Of a DNA stretch of 51,083 nucleotides, positions 44,624-51,083 are shown piece by piece (the stretch's first letter is position 1; the number at the start of each line of letters is the position of its first letter). The position numbers and the translations under genes are program-made. The notes under the pieces were generated by a model. It was not told where the DNA came from. It did no database searches and was given only the letters and a program-made list of their open reading frames with translations. Location: assembly GCF_021655075.1 (NCBI RefSeq), contig NZ_PPXX01000049.1, forward strand, positions 1 through 51,083, written 5' to 3'. Source of the stretch: Clostridium sp. Cult2. Its GTDB lineage: Bacteria > Bacillota > Clostridia > Tissierellales > Tepidimicrobiaceae.

Positions 44624-46726
44624 TTATATAATTAACTTAAATAGTATATTTACTAGGAAAGTAACAAAAATTGCAATACTTGTAGTAAACATAAGTGTAA
44701 ATAAAGGCCATTTTATGCTATTTGTTTCATTCTTTATTGCCAACAAGGTGGTTCCACAGGGGAAATGGAGTAGTGAAAACAACATGAAATTAAGGGCGGT
44801 AAGAAAAGTCCAGCCATTATTTAATAATAACATTTGCAATGTATTTAAATCGTCTAATTCTAAAATAGCCCCTTCCGACATATAGCTCATAATGAGTATA
44901 GGTAGTACTATTTCATTAGCAGGAAATCCTAATAAAAACGCCATTAGTATAAATCCATCTAATCCAATCAGTTGGGCAAAGGGATTTAAAAAGTTTGCTG
45001 ATATACTCAATAGACTTTCTCCACCTAAGTTCATATTGGTAAATAACCAAGTTATTATCCCAGCAGGAGCTGCTACCATTATAGCTCTACTTAACACAAA
45101 TAAAGTCCTATCAAAAATACTTCGAATAATTACTTTCCTTATCTGAGGTTTCCTATAAGGAGGCAACTCTAAGGTAAAAGATGAGGGTACGCCTTTTAAT
45201 ATAGTTTTAGAAAGTAGTTTGGAGGCTATAATTGTAATTAAAACTCCTATAACAACCATTAGAAGAACATAAAAAGCAGCTATAAATGAAGTATATTTAC
45301 CGCTAAAAAATCTACCCATAAATAGGGTGGCCATAGTAATTATAATGGGAAAACGTCCATTACAAGGTACAAAATTATTGGTAATTATGGCTATAAGTTT
45401 TTCCCGAGGAGAATCAATTATCCTTGTGGAAATAACTCCAGCAGCATTACATCCAAATCCCATACTCATAGTTAGAGCTTGTTTTCCTTGAGTACCAGCT
45501 CTTCTAAAGAAATTATCTAAATTAAAGGCAATCCTAGGCAAGTAGCCTAAATCTTCTAATAAAGTAAACAATGGGAAAAATATGGCCATAGGTGGAAGCA
45601 TAACGGATATTACCCATGCTAATGTTCTATATACACCAAATATTAACATTCCATGGAGCCAATCTGGTGGATTCAATATTGAGAAAACTTGACTTAATTT
45701 TGGCTCTATACCGAATAGAAATTTAGATAATAAGTCTGATGGATAATTAGAACCTATAATTGTAATCCAAAATATAATTCCTAACAGTAACAACATAATT
45801 GGATAACCTATTAATCGATTTGTAAGTATATCATCTATTTTTTTGTCCCAACTATTATTTGTTTGATTAATATTTATAACTTTATCTGATATTGCTTCAG
45901 CCCTTTCATATAATGTAGTAACAATTCTTTCACCTAAATTATTATGTTTATTTATAATATCATCTATTTGGATTAAGGTATCAATATTACTGGATTTTGG
46001 TAATAATTTTTTAATTTGCAATTTCATATTCAAATCTCCATCCATTAACCTTAATGCAATCCAACGGAGATTGAAATTTCTATCCAATTGTCCTTTCAAT
46101 ATATTTTCCATTTCCATTATAGAATTTTCTATGGTTTTGTCATAAGTTGTTTTATTAGGTCTTATTTCTAATTTATTATTAACTATTTGGTTAACAGTTT
46201 CAAGTAAAGTTTCAACCCCTACACCTTCTCTAGCAACAATGGGGACAACGGGAATCTTTAATATTTCTTTTAATTTATTAATATCTATTTTTATACCCTT
46301 TTTTTCAGCTTCATCCATTAAGTTTATACACATTATTACATTATCTGTAGCTTCCATGATTTGTAGGACTAAATTTAAATTTCTCTCTAGGTTAGTTCCA
46401 TCTACTAAGACTATAGTTATTTTATGGTTTCCAAAACATATAAAATCCCTTGCTATTTCTTCTTCTTGTGAATTTATAAATAGGGAATAGGTGCCTGGAA
46501 GGTCGACTAAAATATAATCCTTTTTATCATAACTGAAATATCCTTTAGCATTGGATACAGTTTTCCCTGGCCAATTACCCGTGTGCTGTTTTAACCCCGT
46601 TAAATAATTAAACAGAGTACTTTTCCCTGTATTTGGATTACCAGCTAAACCAATTATAATTTTATCGTCTATATTTTCTATCACTATATTATCAAAAACA
46701 TTATTGTCAGAAATCTTCTCTAGCAT
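44624..46726 (-). CDS. feoB: Ferrous iron transporter B
   Basis: Membrane Fe2+ importer with an N-terminal G domain. The 700-residue product has G1 GNPNTGKST, G3 DLPGTYSL and G4 NLMD in the first ~170 residues, a regulatory helical region, then about eight membrane helices with the two Gate segments (FGCNAAGVISTRII and NFVPCNGRFPIIITMA) and the C-terminal HFPCGTTLLAIKNE. ATG 46726 is ten bases after feoA. No Fur box was identified upstream of the pair. Confidence 0.97.
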   Translation of the reverse strand: MLEKISDNNVFDNIVIENIDDKIIIGLAGNPNTGKSTLFNYLTGLKQHTGNWPGKTVSNAKGYFSYDKKDYILVDLPGTYSLFINSQEEEIARDFICFGNHKITIVLVDGTNLERNLNLVLQIMEATDNVIMCINLMDEAEKKGIKIDINKLKEILKIPVVPIVAREGVGVETLLETVNQIVNNKLEIRPNKTTYDKTIENSIMEMENILKGQLDRNFNLRWIALRLMDGDLNMKLQIKKLLPKSSNIDTLIQIDDIINKHNNLGERIVTTLYERAEAISDKVININQTNNSWDKKIDDILTNRLIGYPIMLLLLGIIFWITIIGSNYPSDLLSKFLFGIEPKLSQVFSILNPPDWLHGMLIFGVYRTLAWVISVMLPPMAIFFPLFTLLEDLGYLPRIAFNLDNFFRRAGTQGKQALTMSMGFGCNAAGVISTRIIDSPREKLIAIITNNFVPCNGRFPIIITMATLFMGRFFSGKYTSFIAAFYVLLMVVIGVLITIIASKLLSKTILKGVPSSFTLELPPYRKPQIRKVIIRSIFDRTLFVLSRAIMVAAPAGIITWLFTNMNLGGESLLSISANFLNPFAQLIGLDGFILMAFLLGFPANEIVLPILIMSYMSEGAILELDDLNTLQMLLLNNGWTFLTALNFMLFSLLHFPCGTTLLAIKNETNSIKWPLFTLMFTTSIAIFVTFLVNILFKLII

Positions 46727-46736
46727 AGCACACCAC

Positions 46737-46976
46737 CTATATTTTGCGAATTAAAATATTTTCAGCTTCTTCCCTTCGGATAGCTATTATGGTACCTCTA
46801 ATATTAAAGGCAATTGGATTGCCAGCAGGACTATATCTTTCAGTCTTAACTTTGGTATTAGGTATTAATCCTAAATCCAAAAATCTTCTCTTAAGGCTAT
46901 TATCCTTTATATATTCAACTTTTCCAACATCTCCTATGGGAAGATTACTTAAAGAAAGTTGATTCTTTGAATCCAT
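46737..46976 (-). CDS. feoA: Ferrous iron transport protein A
   Basis: Small SH3-like partner of FeoB. The 79-residue product contains the family pattern LSNLPIGDVGKVEYI, then RRFLDLGLIPNTKVKTER and AFNIRGTIIAIRREEAENI. ATG 46976 follows AAGGGGGTTGG. It heads the feoAB operon and is divergent from the cotJ operon across a 169-base gap that contains a dyad. Confidence 0.93.
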   Translation of the reverse strand: MDSKNQLSLSNLPIGDVGKVEYIKDNSLKRRFLDLGLIPNTKVKTERYSPAGNPIAFNIRGTIIAIRREEAENILIRKI

Positions 46977-47050
46977 CTAATCCAACCCCCTTAAATTAAT
47001 GGAATTCTCCATTTTATTTACTTTCATACTATGAATTGAACTTACCATTA

Positions 47051-47080
47051 GTTACAATTTTTGTATTTTATCTTTGTAAC
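47051..47080. promoter_or_regulatory. Dyad GTTACAA-N16-TTGTAAC between feoA and cotJA
   Basis: GTTACAA at 47051-47057 and TTGTAAC at 47074-47080 are a perfect 7-base inverted repeat spaced by 16. Placement in the divergent gap makes it a candidate operator for the feo operon, the cotJ operon or both. It is not a Fur-box sequence. Confidence 0.4.
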
Positions 47081-47145
47081 AATTAGGCAAATAAAACGTA
47101 CTATATATTGAAAAGAAATTAATATATACATGAGGAGGATTGCAA

Positions 47146-47331
47146 ATGAATGGAAATTATTATGAAAGGGGAAAAGACAATCAATTAGCTAGGGTCTATA
47201 TACCATTTCAGATTATGAACCAAGTATATAGCGCAAGTGAAGCCCTTAAAAAAGGGACTCTATTTCCTGAATTATATATGCCATATAAGAAGGAGAAAAT
47301 GAGTTTAAGTGGAGGTGGATTTTATGGATAG
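47146..47331 (+). CDS. cotJA: Spore coat protein CotJA
   Basis: First gene of the mother-cell cotJABC operon. The 61-residue product has the CotJA core LARVYIPFQIMNQVYS and GTLFPELYMPY. It is started at ATG 47146 behind GAGGAGG; a TTG six bases earlier is less likely. It overlaps cotJB by eight bases. Confidence 0.9.
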   Translation: MNGNYYERGKDNQLARVYIPFQIMNQVYSASEALKKGTLFPELYMPYKKEKMSLSGGGFYG

Positions 47332-47581
47332 AGAACAAAAAAGATTATTGAAGGAGCTAATGGAAGTAAGCTTCTTATTAGTTGAAACCAGCCTTTACCT
47401 GGACACCCATCCAACAGATGAAAGAGCTTTAAGGCTCCATAATGCCAATTCTCAAAAATATAGTGAACTAGAATCATTATATCAAGCAAGATATGGTCCA
47501 TTAAAATACACTGGAATGAGTGGTTGCCCTTGGGCTTATATTAACGAACCTTGGCCTTGGGAAATTAACTTTGATATCTAA
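47324..47581 (+). CDS. cotJB: Spore coat protein CotJB
   Basis: Small coat-associated protein. The 85-residue product has the typical LLKELMEVSFLLVETSLYLD helix and the C-terminal YGPLKYTGMSGCPWAYINEP with WPWEINF. I use ATG 47324, which follows GGAGGTGG; an in-frame GTG at 47309 lies before that ribosome binding site. Between cotJA and cotJC, as in other spore formers. Confidence 0.92.
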   Translation: MDREQKRLLKELMEVSFLLVETSLYLDTHPTDERALRLHNANSQKYSELESLYQARYGPLKYTGMSGCPWAYINEPWPWEINFDI

Positions 47582-47595
47582 TAGGGGGGAAAATT

Positions 47596-48168
47596 ATGTG
47601 GATATATGAAAAGAAATTACAATATCCTGTTAGAGTAGATACTACTAATCCTGCTCTGGCAGCTATGATAATAGAACAATTTGGTGGTGCAGATGGTGAA
47701 TTGTCAGCAGGAATTAGATACTTAACCCAAAGATGGACCATGCCCACTAACCAAGCAAAAGGGCTATTAACAGATATAGGTACAGAAGAATTAGCTCATT
47801 GGGAGATAATAGGAACCTTAGTGTGGAGACTCGTGAAGGATGCTACAGTAGACCAAATTAAAGGAACGCCTTTTGAAGCTCATTATGTAAATCATGGCAA
47901 AAGCCCATTTCCTCATAATGCAGCTGGAATGGCCTGGACAGCTACATTCATAAACTCAAAAGCTGATCCTGTAGCAGACCTTCATGAAGATATGGCCGCA
48001 GAAGAAAAGGCAAGAGCAACTTATGAATGGTTAATAAATATAAGCGATGATCCTGGAGTGACAGATACTTTAAGGTTTCTAAGGGAAAGGGAAATAGTAC
48101 ATTTCCAAAGATTTGGAGAAGCCCTCATGATAGTACAAGATGAGTTAAATAGAAAGAAATACTATTAA
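47596..48168 (+). CDS. cotJC: Spore coat protein CotJC, manganese-catalase family
   Basis: Ferritin-like, di-manganese catalase-type coat protein. The 190-residue product has the ligand-bearing helices: GELSAGIRYLTQRW (E35 region), IGTEELAHWEIIGTLVW (E-x2-H pair), LHEDMAAEEKARATYEWL and FLREREIVHFQRFGEAL (E-x2-H pair). ATG 47596 follows TAGGGGGGAAA. It is the last gene of cotJABC and its stop lies in the terminator stem. Confidence 0.95.
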   Translation: MWIYEKKLQYPVRVDTTNPALAAMIIEQFGGADGELSAGIRYLTQRWTMPTNQAKGLLTDIGTEELAHWEIIGTLVWRLVKDATVDQIKGTPFEAHYVNHGKSPFPHNAAGMAWTATFINSKADPVADLHEDMAAEEKARATYEWLINISDDPGVTDTLRFLREREIVHFQRFGEALMIVQDELNRKKYY

Positions 48169-48195
48169 CGACAGAGAGTTTTATCTCTGTCGTTA
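48166..48195 (+). terminator. Intrinsic terminator of cotJABC
   Basis: TAACGACAGAGA (48166-48177) and TCTCTGTCGTTA (48184-48195) form a perfect 12-bp stem beginning at the cotJC stop codon, followed by GCTTT. Confidence 0.85.
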
Positions 48196-48227
48196 GCTTT
48201 AATGTTAATAATTACAAATTCTAGCTC

Positions 48228-48256
48228 TAGACTTATCTGTTTAAAAAGGATATAAT
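48228..48256 (+). promoter_or_regulatory. Promoter of the rubrerythrin gene
   Basis: TAGACT (48228-48233), 17-base spacer, TATAAT (48251-48256). The -10 is perfect and the -35 partial. No clear PerR box was found next to it. Confidence 0.6.
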
Positions 48257-48303
48257 ATGGTATATATATTATGATAAATAATATATGAGAAGGGGGAATA
48301 CAT

Positions 48304-48849
48304 ATGAATGCAATGACAGCAGAAAACTTAAGGTCAGCTTACGGTGGAGAAAGCCAAGCACATATGAGATATAGAATCTGGGGTGAAAAAGCTGAAAAGG
48401 ATGGGTTCCCAACAGTAGCAAGACTATTTATGGCAACATCTGATGCAGAAGAGGTACATGCAACTTTACATTTTAAGGCTTTAAAAGATGAGAAAGGTTC
48501 TTTCTCTGTAACTTCAGGTGGAGGATTTGGTTATAACTCCACATCAGAAAATCTTCAAGGAGCTATCGATGGAGAACTATTTGAAGTTGAACAGATGTAT
48601 CCTGCGTACATAGCTGTAGCTGAAATGCAAAATGAAAAAGGAGCAATATCAGCTATGAGATTTGCAATAGAAGCAGAAAAGGTTCATGCAGAACTATTTA
48701 CAAAAGCAAAAGAAGCTGTAGATCAAGGTAAGGATTTAGAAGCAAAAACTGTATTGTTATGTCCAGTATGTGGATTTATCAGTCTAACTGGTGAAGAAGA
48801 AATTTGTCCACTATGTAAAGCAAAAAAAGAATTATTTAAAGAATATTAG
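48304..48849 (+). CDS. rbr: Rubrerythrin
   Basis: Non-haem di-iron peroxidase that protects anaerobes from H2O2 with electrons from NAD(P)H via rubredoxin or similar. The 181-residue product has ferritin-like helices with GGESQAHMRYRIWGEKA, DAEEVHATLHFKAL and AIEAEKVHAELF ligands and a C-terminal rubredoxin domain with CPVCGF and CPLCKA. ATG 48304 follows GAAGGGGGAA. It is monocistronic, between a promoter and a terminator. Confidence 0.97.
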   Translation: MNAMTAENLRSAYGGESQAHMRYRIWGEKAEKDGFPTVARLFMATSDAEEVHATLHFKALKDEKGSFSVTSGGGFGYNSTSENLQGAIDGELFEVEQMYPAYIAVAEMQNEKGAISAMRFAIEAEKVHAELFTKAKEAVDQGKDLEAKTVLLCPVCGFISLTGEEEICPLCKAKKELFKEY

Positions 48850-48878
48850 TAAGGTGCCATTTGGCACCTTACTTTTTT
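48850..48878 (+). terminator. Intrinsic terminator after rubrerythrin
   Basis: TAAGGTGCC (48850-48858) pairs with GGCACCTTA (48863-48871) around a 4-base loop; a T-run extends to 48878. Confidence 0.92.
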
Positions 48879-49013
48879 ATGCAAACCTTTTCATGTGGGC
48901 ATAAAACAACATTATTTATCAAAAATTGGAAATAATTATAAGTATACTAAATATGCTTAAAAGCTATATATTATTTCAAATTAATTAATAATATTATTAA
49001 GGAGGAAAAGATA

Positions 49014-49277
49014 ATGTTTAAAGAAGAAGTTACATTAAAAAATGAGACAGGTCTCCATGCTAGACCAGCAAGTTTATTTGTAAAAGAGGCCTCTAGATTT
49101 GCTTCTGACATAAAGGTAATAAAAGACGGTAAAGAATATAATGCAAAGAGTATTATGGGTATATTAAGTATGGGGGCAGGCAAGGGAGATGCTATTTTAA
49201 TACAAGCTGAAGGTAGTGATGCTGAAGCAGCAGTAAAAGCTTTGGTAAAATTAGTCAATGATAATTTTAATGAATAG
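49014..49277 (+). CDS. ptsH: Phosphocarrier protein HPr
   Basis: Carries phosphate from Enzyme I to sugar-specific IIA proteins of the PTS. The 87-residue product has H15 in TGLHARPAS (phosphoryl acceptor) and S46 in AKSIMGILSMG, the regulatory serine phosphorylated by HPr kinase in Firmicutes. ATG 49014 follows AAGGAGGAAAAG. Followed after 12 bases by ptsI, the usual operon. Confidence 0.97.
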   Translation: MFKEEVTLKNETGLHARPASLFVKEASRFASDIKVIKDGKEYNAKSIMGILSMGAGKGDAILIQAEGSDAEAAVKALVKLVNDNFNE

Positions 49278-49289
49278 GAGGCATTTCAA

Positions 49290-51083
49290 ATGAAAGCCAT
49301 TGGAACCTCATCAGGAATCTCTTTAGGAAAGGTATTAGTGTATAAAGAACCTGAAATTACAGTAGAAAAAAAAATAATTGAAAGCATAGATTGTGAGATA
49401 GAAAGATTAGATAAGGCTATAGAACAAGGTGTTAAGGAGATTAATGAATTATATGAGGATACTTTAAAAACAGTAGGAGAAAAGGAAGCAGAAATATTTA
49501 ATGCTCACAAGATGATGATAGAAGATCCAGAGTTTAATGATGGTATAAAATCTAAAATAAAAGAAGAGAAGGTAAATGTAGAATGGGCTGTAAAAGAGAT
49601 AGCAGATTATTATATATCATTATTTGGAAATATTGAAGATGAATATCTAAAAGAAAGAGCTTTGGATTTAAAGGATGTATCTAAGAGATTATTAAGAATA
49701 TTATCGGGAGTTGAAAGTACTGATCTTAGATCTATAAAAGAAGAATCTATTATAATAGCTGAAGATTTGACCCCATCTGATACTGCTCAAATGAATAAAA
49801 AAATGGTAATAGGTATTGTAACAGAATTTGGTGGGAAAACTTCTCATACATCTATTATAGCTAGAACTTTAGAAATCCCAGCAGTAGCAGGAGTAAAAGG
49901 CATAACTAATTTAGCAAAGAATGGAGACTTTATGATAATCGATGGAGGAGAAGGATTAGTATTATTGAATCCCTCCCCTGAAGATATAAAAATTTATGAA
50001 AAGGAAAAAAAGGATTACGAAGAGTTCAAATTAAAGTTAAAAGAAATGAAAGGCAAAGAGAGTATATCAAAAGATGGAATAGAAGTTGAAATAGCAGCAA
50101 ACATTGGTACTCCTAAGGATGTAGATAAGGTTATAGAAAATGACGGAGAAGGTATAGGATTATATAGAACAGAATTTCTATACATGGATAGCGATAGATT
50201 ACCCACAGAAGAAGAACAATTTGAATCCTATAAAATAGTAGCTGAAAGATTAGAAGGGAAGCCAGTTGTAATAAGAACCTTAGACGTTGGTGGGGATAAA
50301 GATATTCCTTATTTGAACCTTCCAGAGGAAATGAATCCATTTTTAGGCTATAGAGCTATTAGACTCTGCCTAGATAGAGTAGATATATTTAAAACTCAAT
50401 TGAGAGCTTTATTAAGAGCCTCTGCTTTTGGCAATATTAAAATTATGTTTCCTATGATATCCAATATAAGAGAAATAAGAGAGGCTAAAAAGATACTTGA
50501 GGAAGCAAAGAGTGAACTGAGAAAAGAAAATATTCCATTTAATGAAGATATTGAAGTAGGTATAATGGTAGAAATACCAGCTGTAGCCGTCCATTCCGAT
50601 GTATTTGCAAAAGAAGTTGACTTCTTTAGCATTGGAACAAATGACTTGATTCAATACACAGTGGCTGTAGATAGAGGTAATCAGGATATATCCCATCTAT
50701 ATAGTCAATATCATCCGGCAGTACTAAAACTTATTAAGATGACCATAGAAAATGGTCATAAAGCAGGTATATGGGTTGGTATGTGTGGAGAAGCAGCAGG
50801 AGATGAAAAACTAATACCTTTATTATTAGCCATGGGATTAGATGAGTTTAGTATGAGCCCATCATCTATACTAAAAGCAAGATATATAATAAATAACACA
50901 TCTAAAAAGGAAATAGAATCTATGCTAGATGAAATACTAAGCTTACCTACAGCAGAAGATGTGGAGAAATATATAGATGAAAATGGAGACTGTAATAAAT
51001 TTTGTGCTTTAAGTAAGTTTGATTACTCTGATCTGACAAGAAAATTTAGATTTAATTTAGATAATAATTTTTCAAATTTGATA
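49290..51083 (+). CDS. ptsI: PTS Enzyme I, 3' end outside the window
   Basis: Autophosphorylates from PEP and passes phosphate to HPr. ATG 49290 follows ATAGGAGGCA. The visible 598 codons are open to the window end. Landmarks are the phospho-histidine H186 in GGKTSHTSIIART, the PEP-binding EGIGLYRTEFLYM, the DFFSIGTNDLIQYTVAVDRG signature and the catalytic cysteine in VGMCGEAAGDE. Family members are about 570-575 residues, so this one already exceeds the usual length; the extra tail (ENGDCNKFCALSKFDYSDLT onward) is unusual. Confidence 0.96.
   Translation, partial: MKAIGTSSGISLGKVLVYKEPEITVEKKIIESIDCEIERLDKAIEQGVKEINELYEDTLKTVGEKEAEIFNAHKMMIEDPEFNDGIKSKIKEEKVNVEWAVKEIADYYISLFGNIEDEYLKERALDLKDVSKRLLRILSGVESTDLRSIKEESIIIAEDLTPSDTAQMNKKMVIGIVTEFGGKTSHTSIIARTLEIPAVAGVKGITNLAKNGDFMIIDGGEGLVLLNPSPEDIKIYEKEKKDYEEFKLKLKEMKGKESISKDGIEVEIAANIGTPKDVDKVIENDGEGIGLYRTEFLYMDSDRLPTEEEQFESYKIVAERLEGKPVVIRTLDVGGDKDIPYLNLPEEMNPFLGYRAIRLCLDRVDIFKTQLRALLRASAFGNIKIMFPMISNIREIREAKKILEEAKSELRKENIPFNEDIEVGIMVEIPAVAVHSDVFAKEVDFFSIGTNDLIQYTVAVDRGNQDISHLYSQYHPAVLKLIKMTIENGHKAGIWVGMCGEAAGDEKLIPLLLAMGLDEFSMSPSSILKARYIINNTSKKEIESMLDEILSLPTAEDVEKYIDENGDCNKFCALSKFDYSDLTRKFRFNLDNNFSNLI

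Noticed and set aside
44553-44885. 110-residue + strand frame at the end of lysA
   Set aside because: It runs antisense over the 3' end of feoB, overlaps the lysA terminator, and shows no ribosome binding site or family signature.
46977-47145. Fur box upstream of feoA
   Set aside because: No sequence close to the GATAATGAT-type palindrome; only a different dyad is present.
1-51083. CRISPR array, tRNA, rRNA, prophage or IS transposase
   Set aside because: No regularly spaced identical repeats, no cloverleaf or rRNA sequence, and no transposase, integrase or phage structural protein was found.

Overview
The window is AT-rich DNA from a spore-forming, anaerobic Firmicute, most likely class Clostridia or Tissierellia. 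The evidence is the Firmicutes S10/spc/alpha ribosomal order, zinc-binding versions of S14, S4 and adenylate kinase, strong AGGAGG ribosome binding sites, frequent TTG/GTG starts, sporulation genes (cwlD, an alpha/beta SASP, cotJABC), an [FeFe] hydrogenase, and anaerobe-type oxygen and iron defences (rubrerythrin, ferritin, FeoAB). No phage, plasmid, IS transposase, CRISPR, tRNA or rRNA was seen. The assignment to a class rests on gene content only.

Layout. 17-9598: late spc and alpha operons (rplN to secY, adk, a KOW-domain gene, infA, rpmJ, rpsM, rpsK, rpsD, rpoA, rplQ), all on +. Methionine aminopeptidase, usual after adk, is absent. 9842-13077: ECF-transporter energising module ecfA1-ecfA2-ecfT plus truA. 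13098-14076: rplM-rpsI with its own promoter, a probable L13 leader and a terminator. 14221-14946: cwlD. 14947-15096: a cluster of seven DnaA-box sequences. 15345-21083: full glycine cleavage system gcvT-gcvH-gcvPA-gcvPB-lpdA. 21126-27733: a PAP2 phosphatase, a 1291-residue secreted subtilase flanked by short repeats, and a membrane transporter of unknown substrate. 28261-31826: a two-gene [FeFe]-hydrogenase module whose partner protein fuses a NuoF-type iron-sulfur domain to a GltD-type flavoprotein. 31926-34339: an NMT1/SsuA-like ABC importer. 34402-38287 (-): a heterodimeric ABC exporter preceded by a 26-codon leader ORF and two tandem intrinsic terminators. 38400-40554 (-): a flavoprotein and a Crp/Fnr regulator. 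40876-48849: an unknown 94-residue protein, an L,D-transpeptidase, ferritin, SASP, lysA, feoAB, the cotJ spore-coat operon and rubrerythrin. 49014-51083: ptsH and ptsI; ptsI is cut by the window end.

How the parts fit. The first third is translation, secretion and transcription machinery. The gcv operon oxidises glycine to CO2, ammonia, methylene-tetrahydrofolate and NADH; the hydrogenase module could dispose of such reductant (inference). Ferritin, FeoAB, rubrerythrin and the manganese-catalase-like CotJC form a loose iron and peroxide neighbourhood next to spore genes.

The most interesting signals are (1) the leader-peptide and tandem-terminator attenuator of the ABC exporter at 38046-38304, where the leader Shine-Dalgarno is complementary to codons near the leader's 3' end; (2) the DnaA-box cluster far from any dnaA gene in the window; (3) the NuoF/GltD fusion hydrogenase partner; and (4) a strong promoter plus hairpin that may define a small RNA upstream of the hydrogenase operon.
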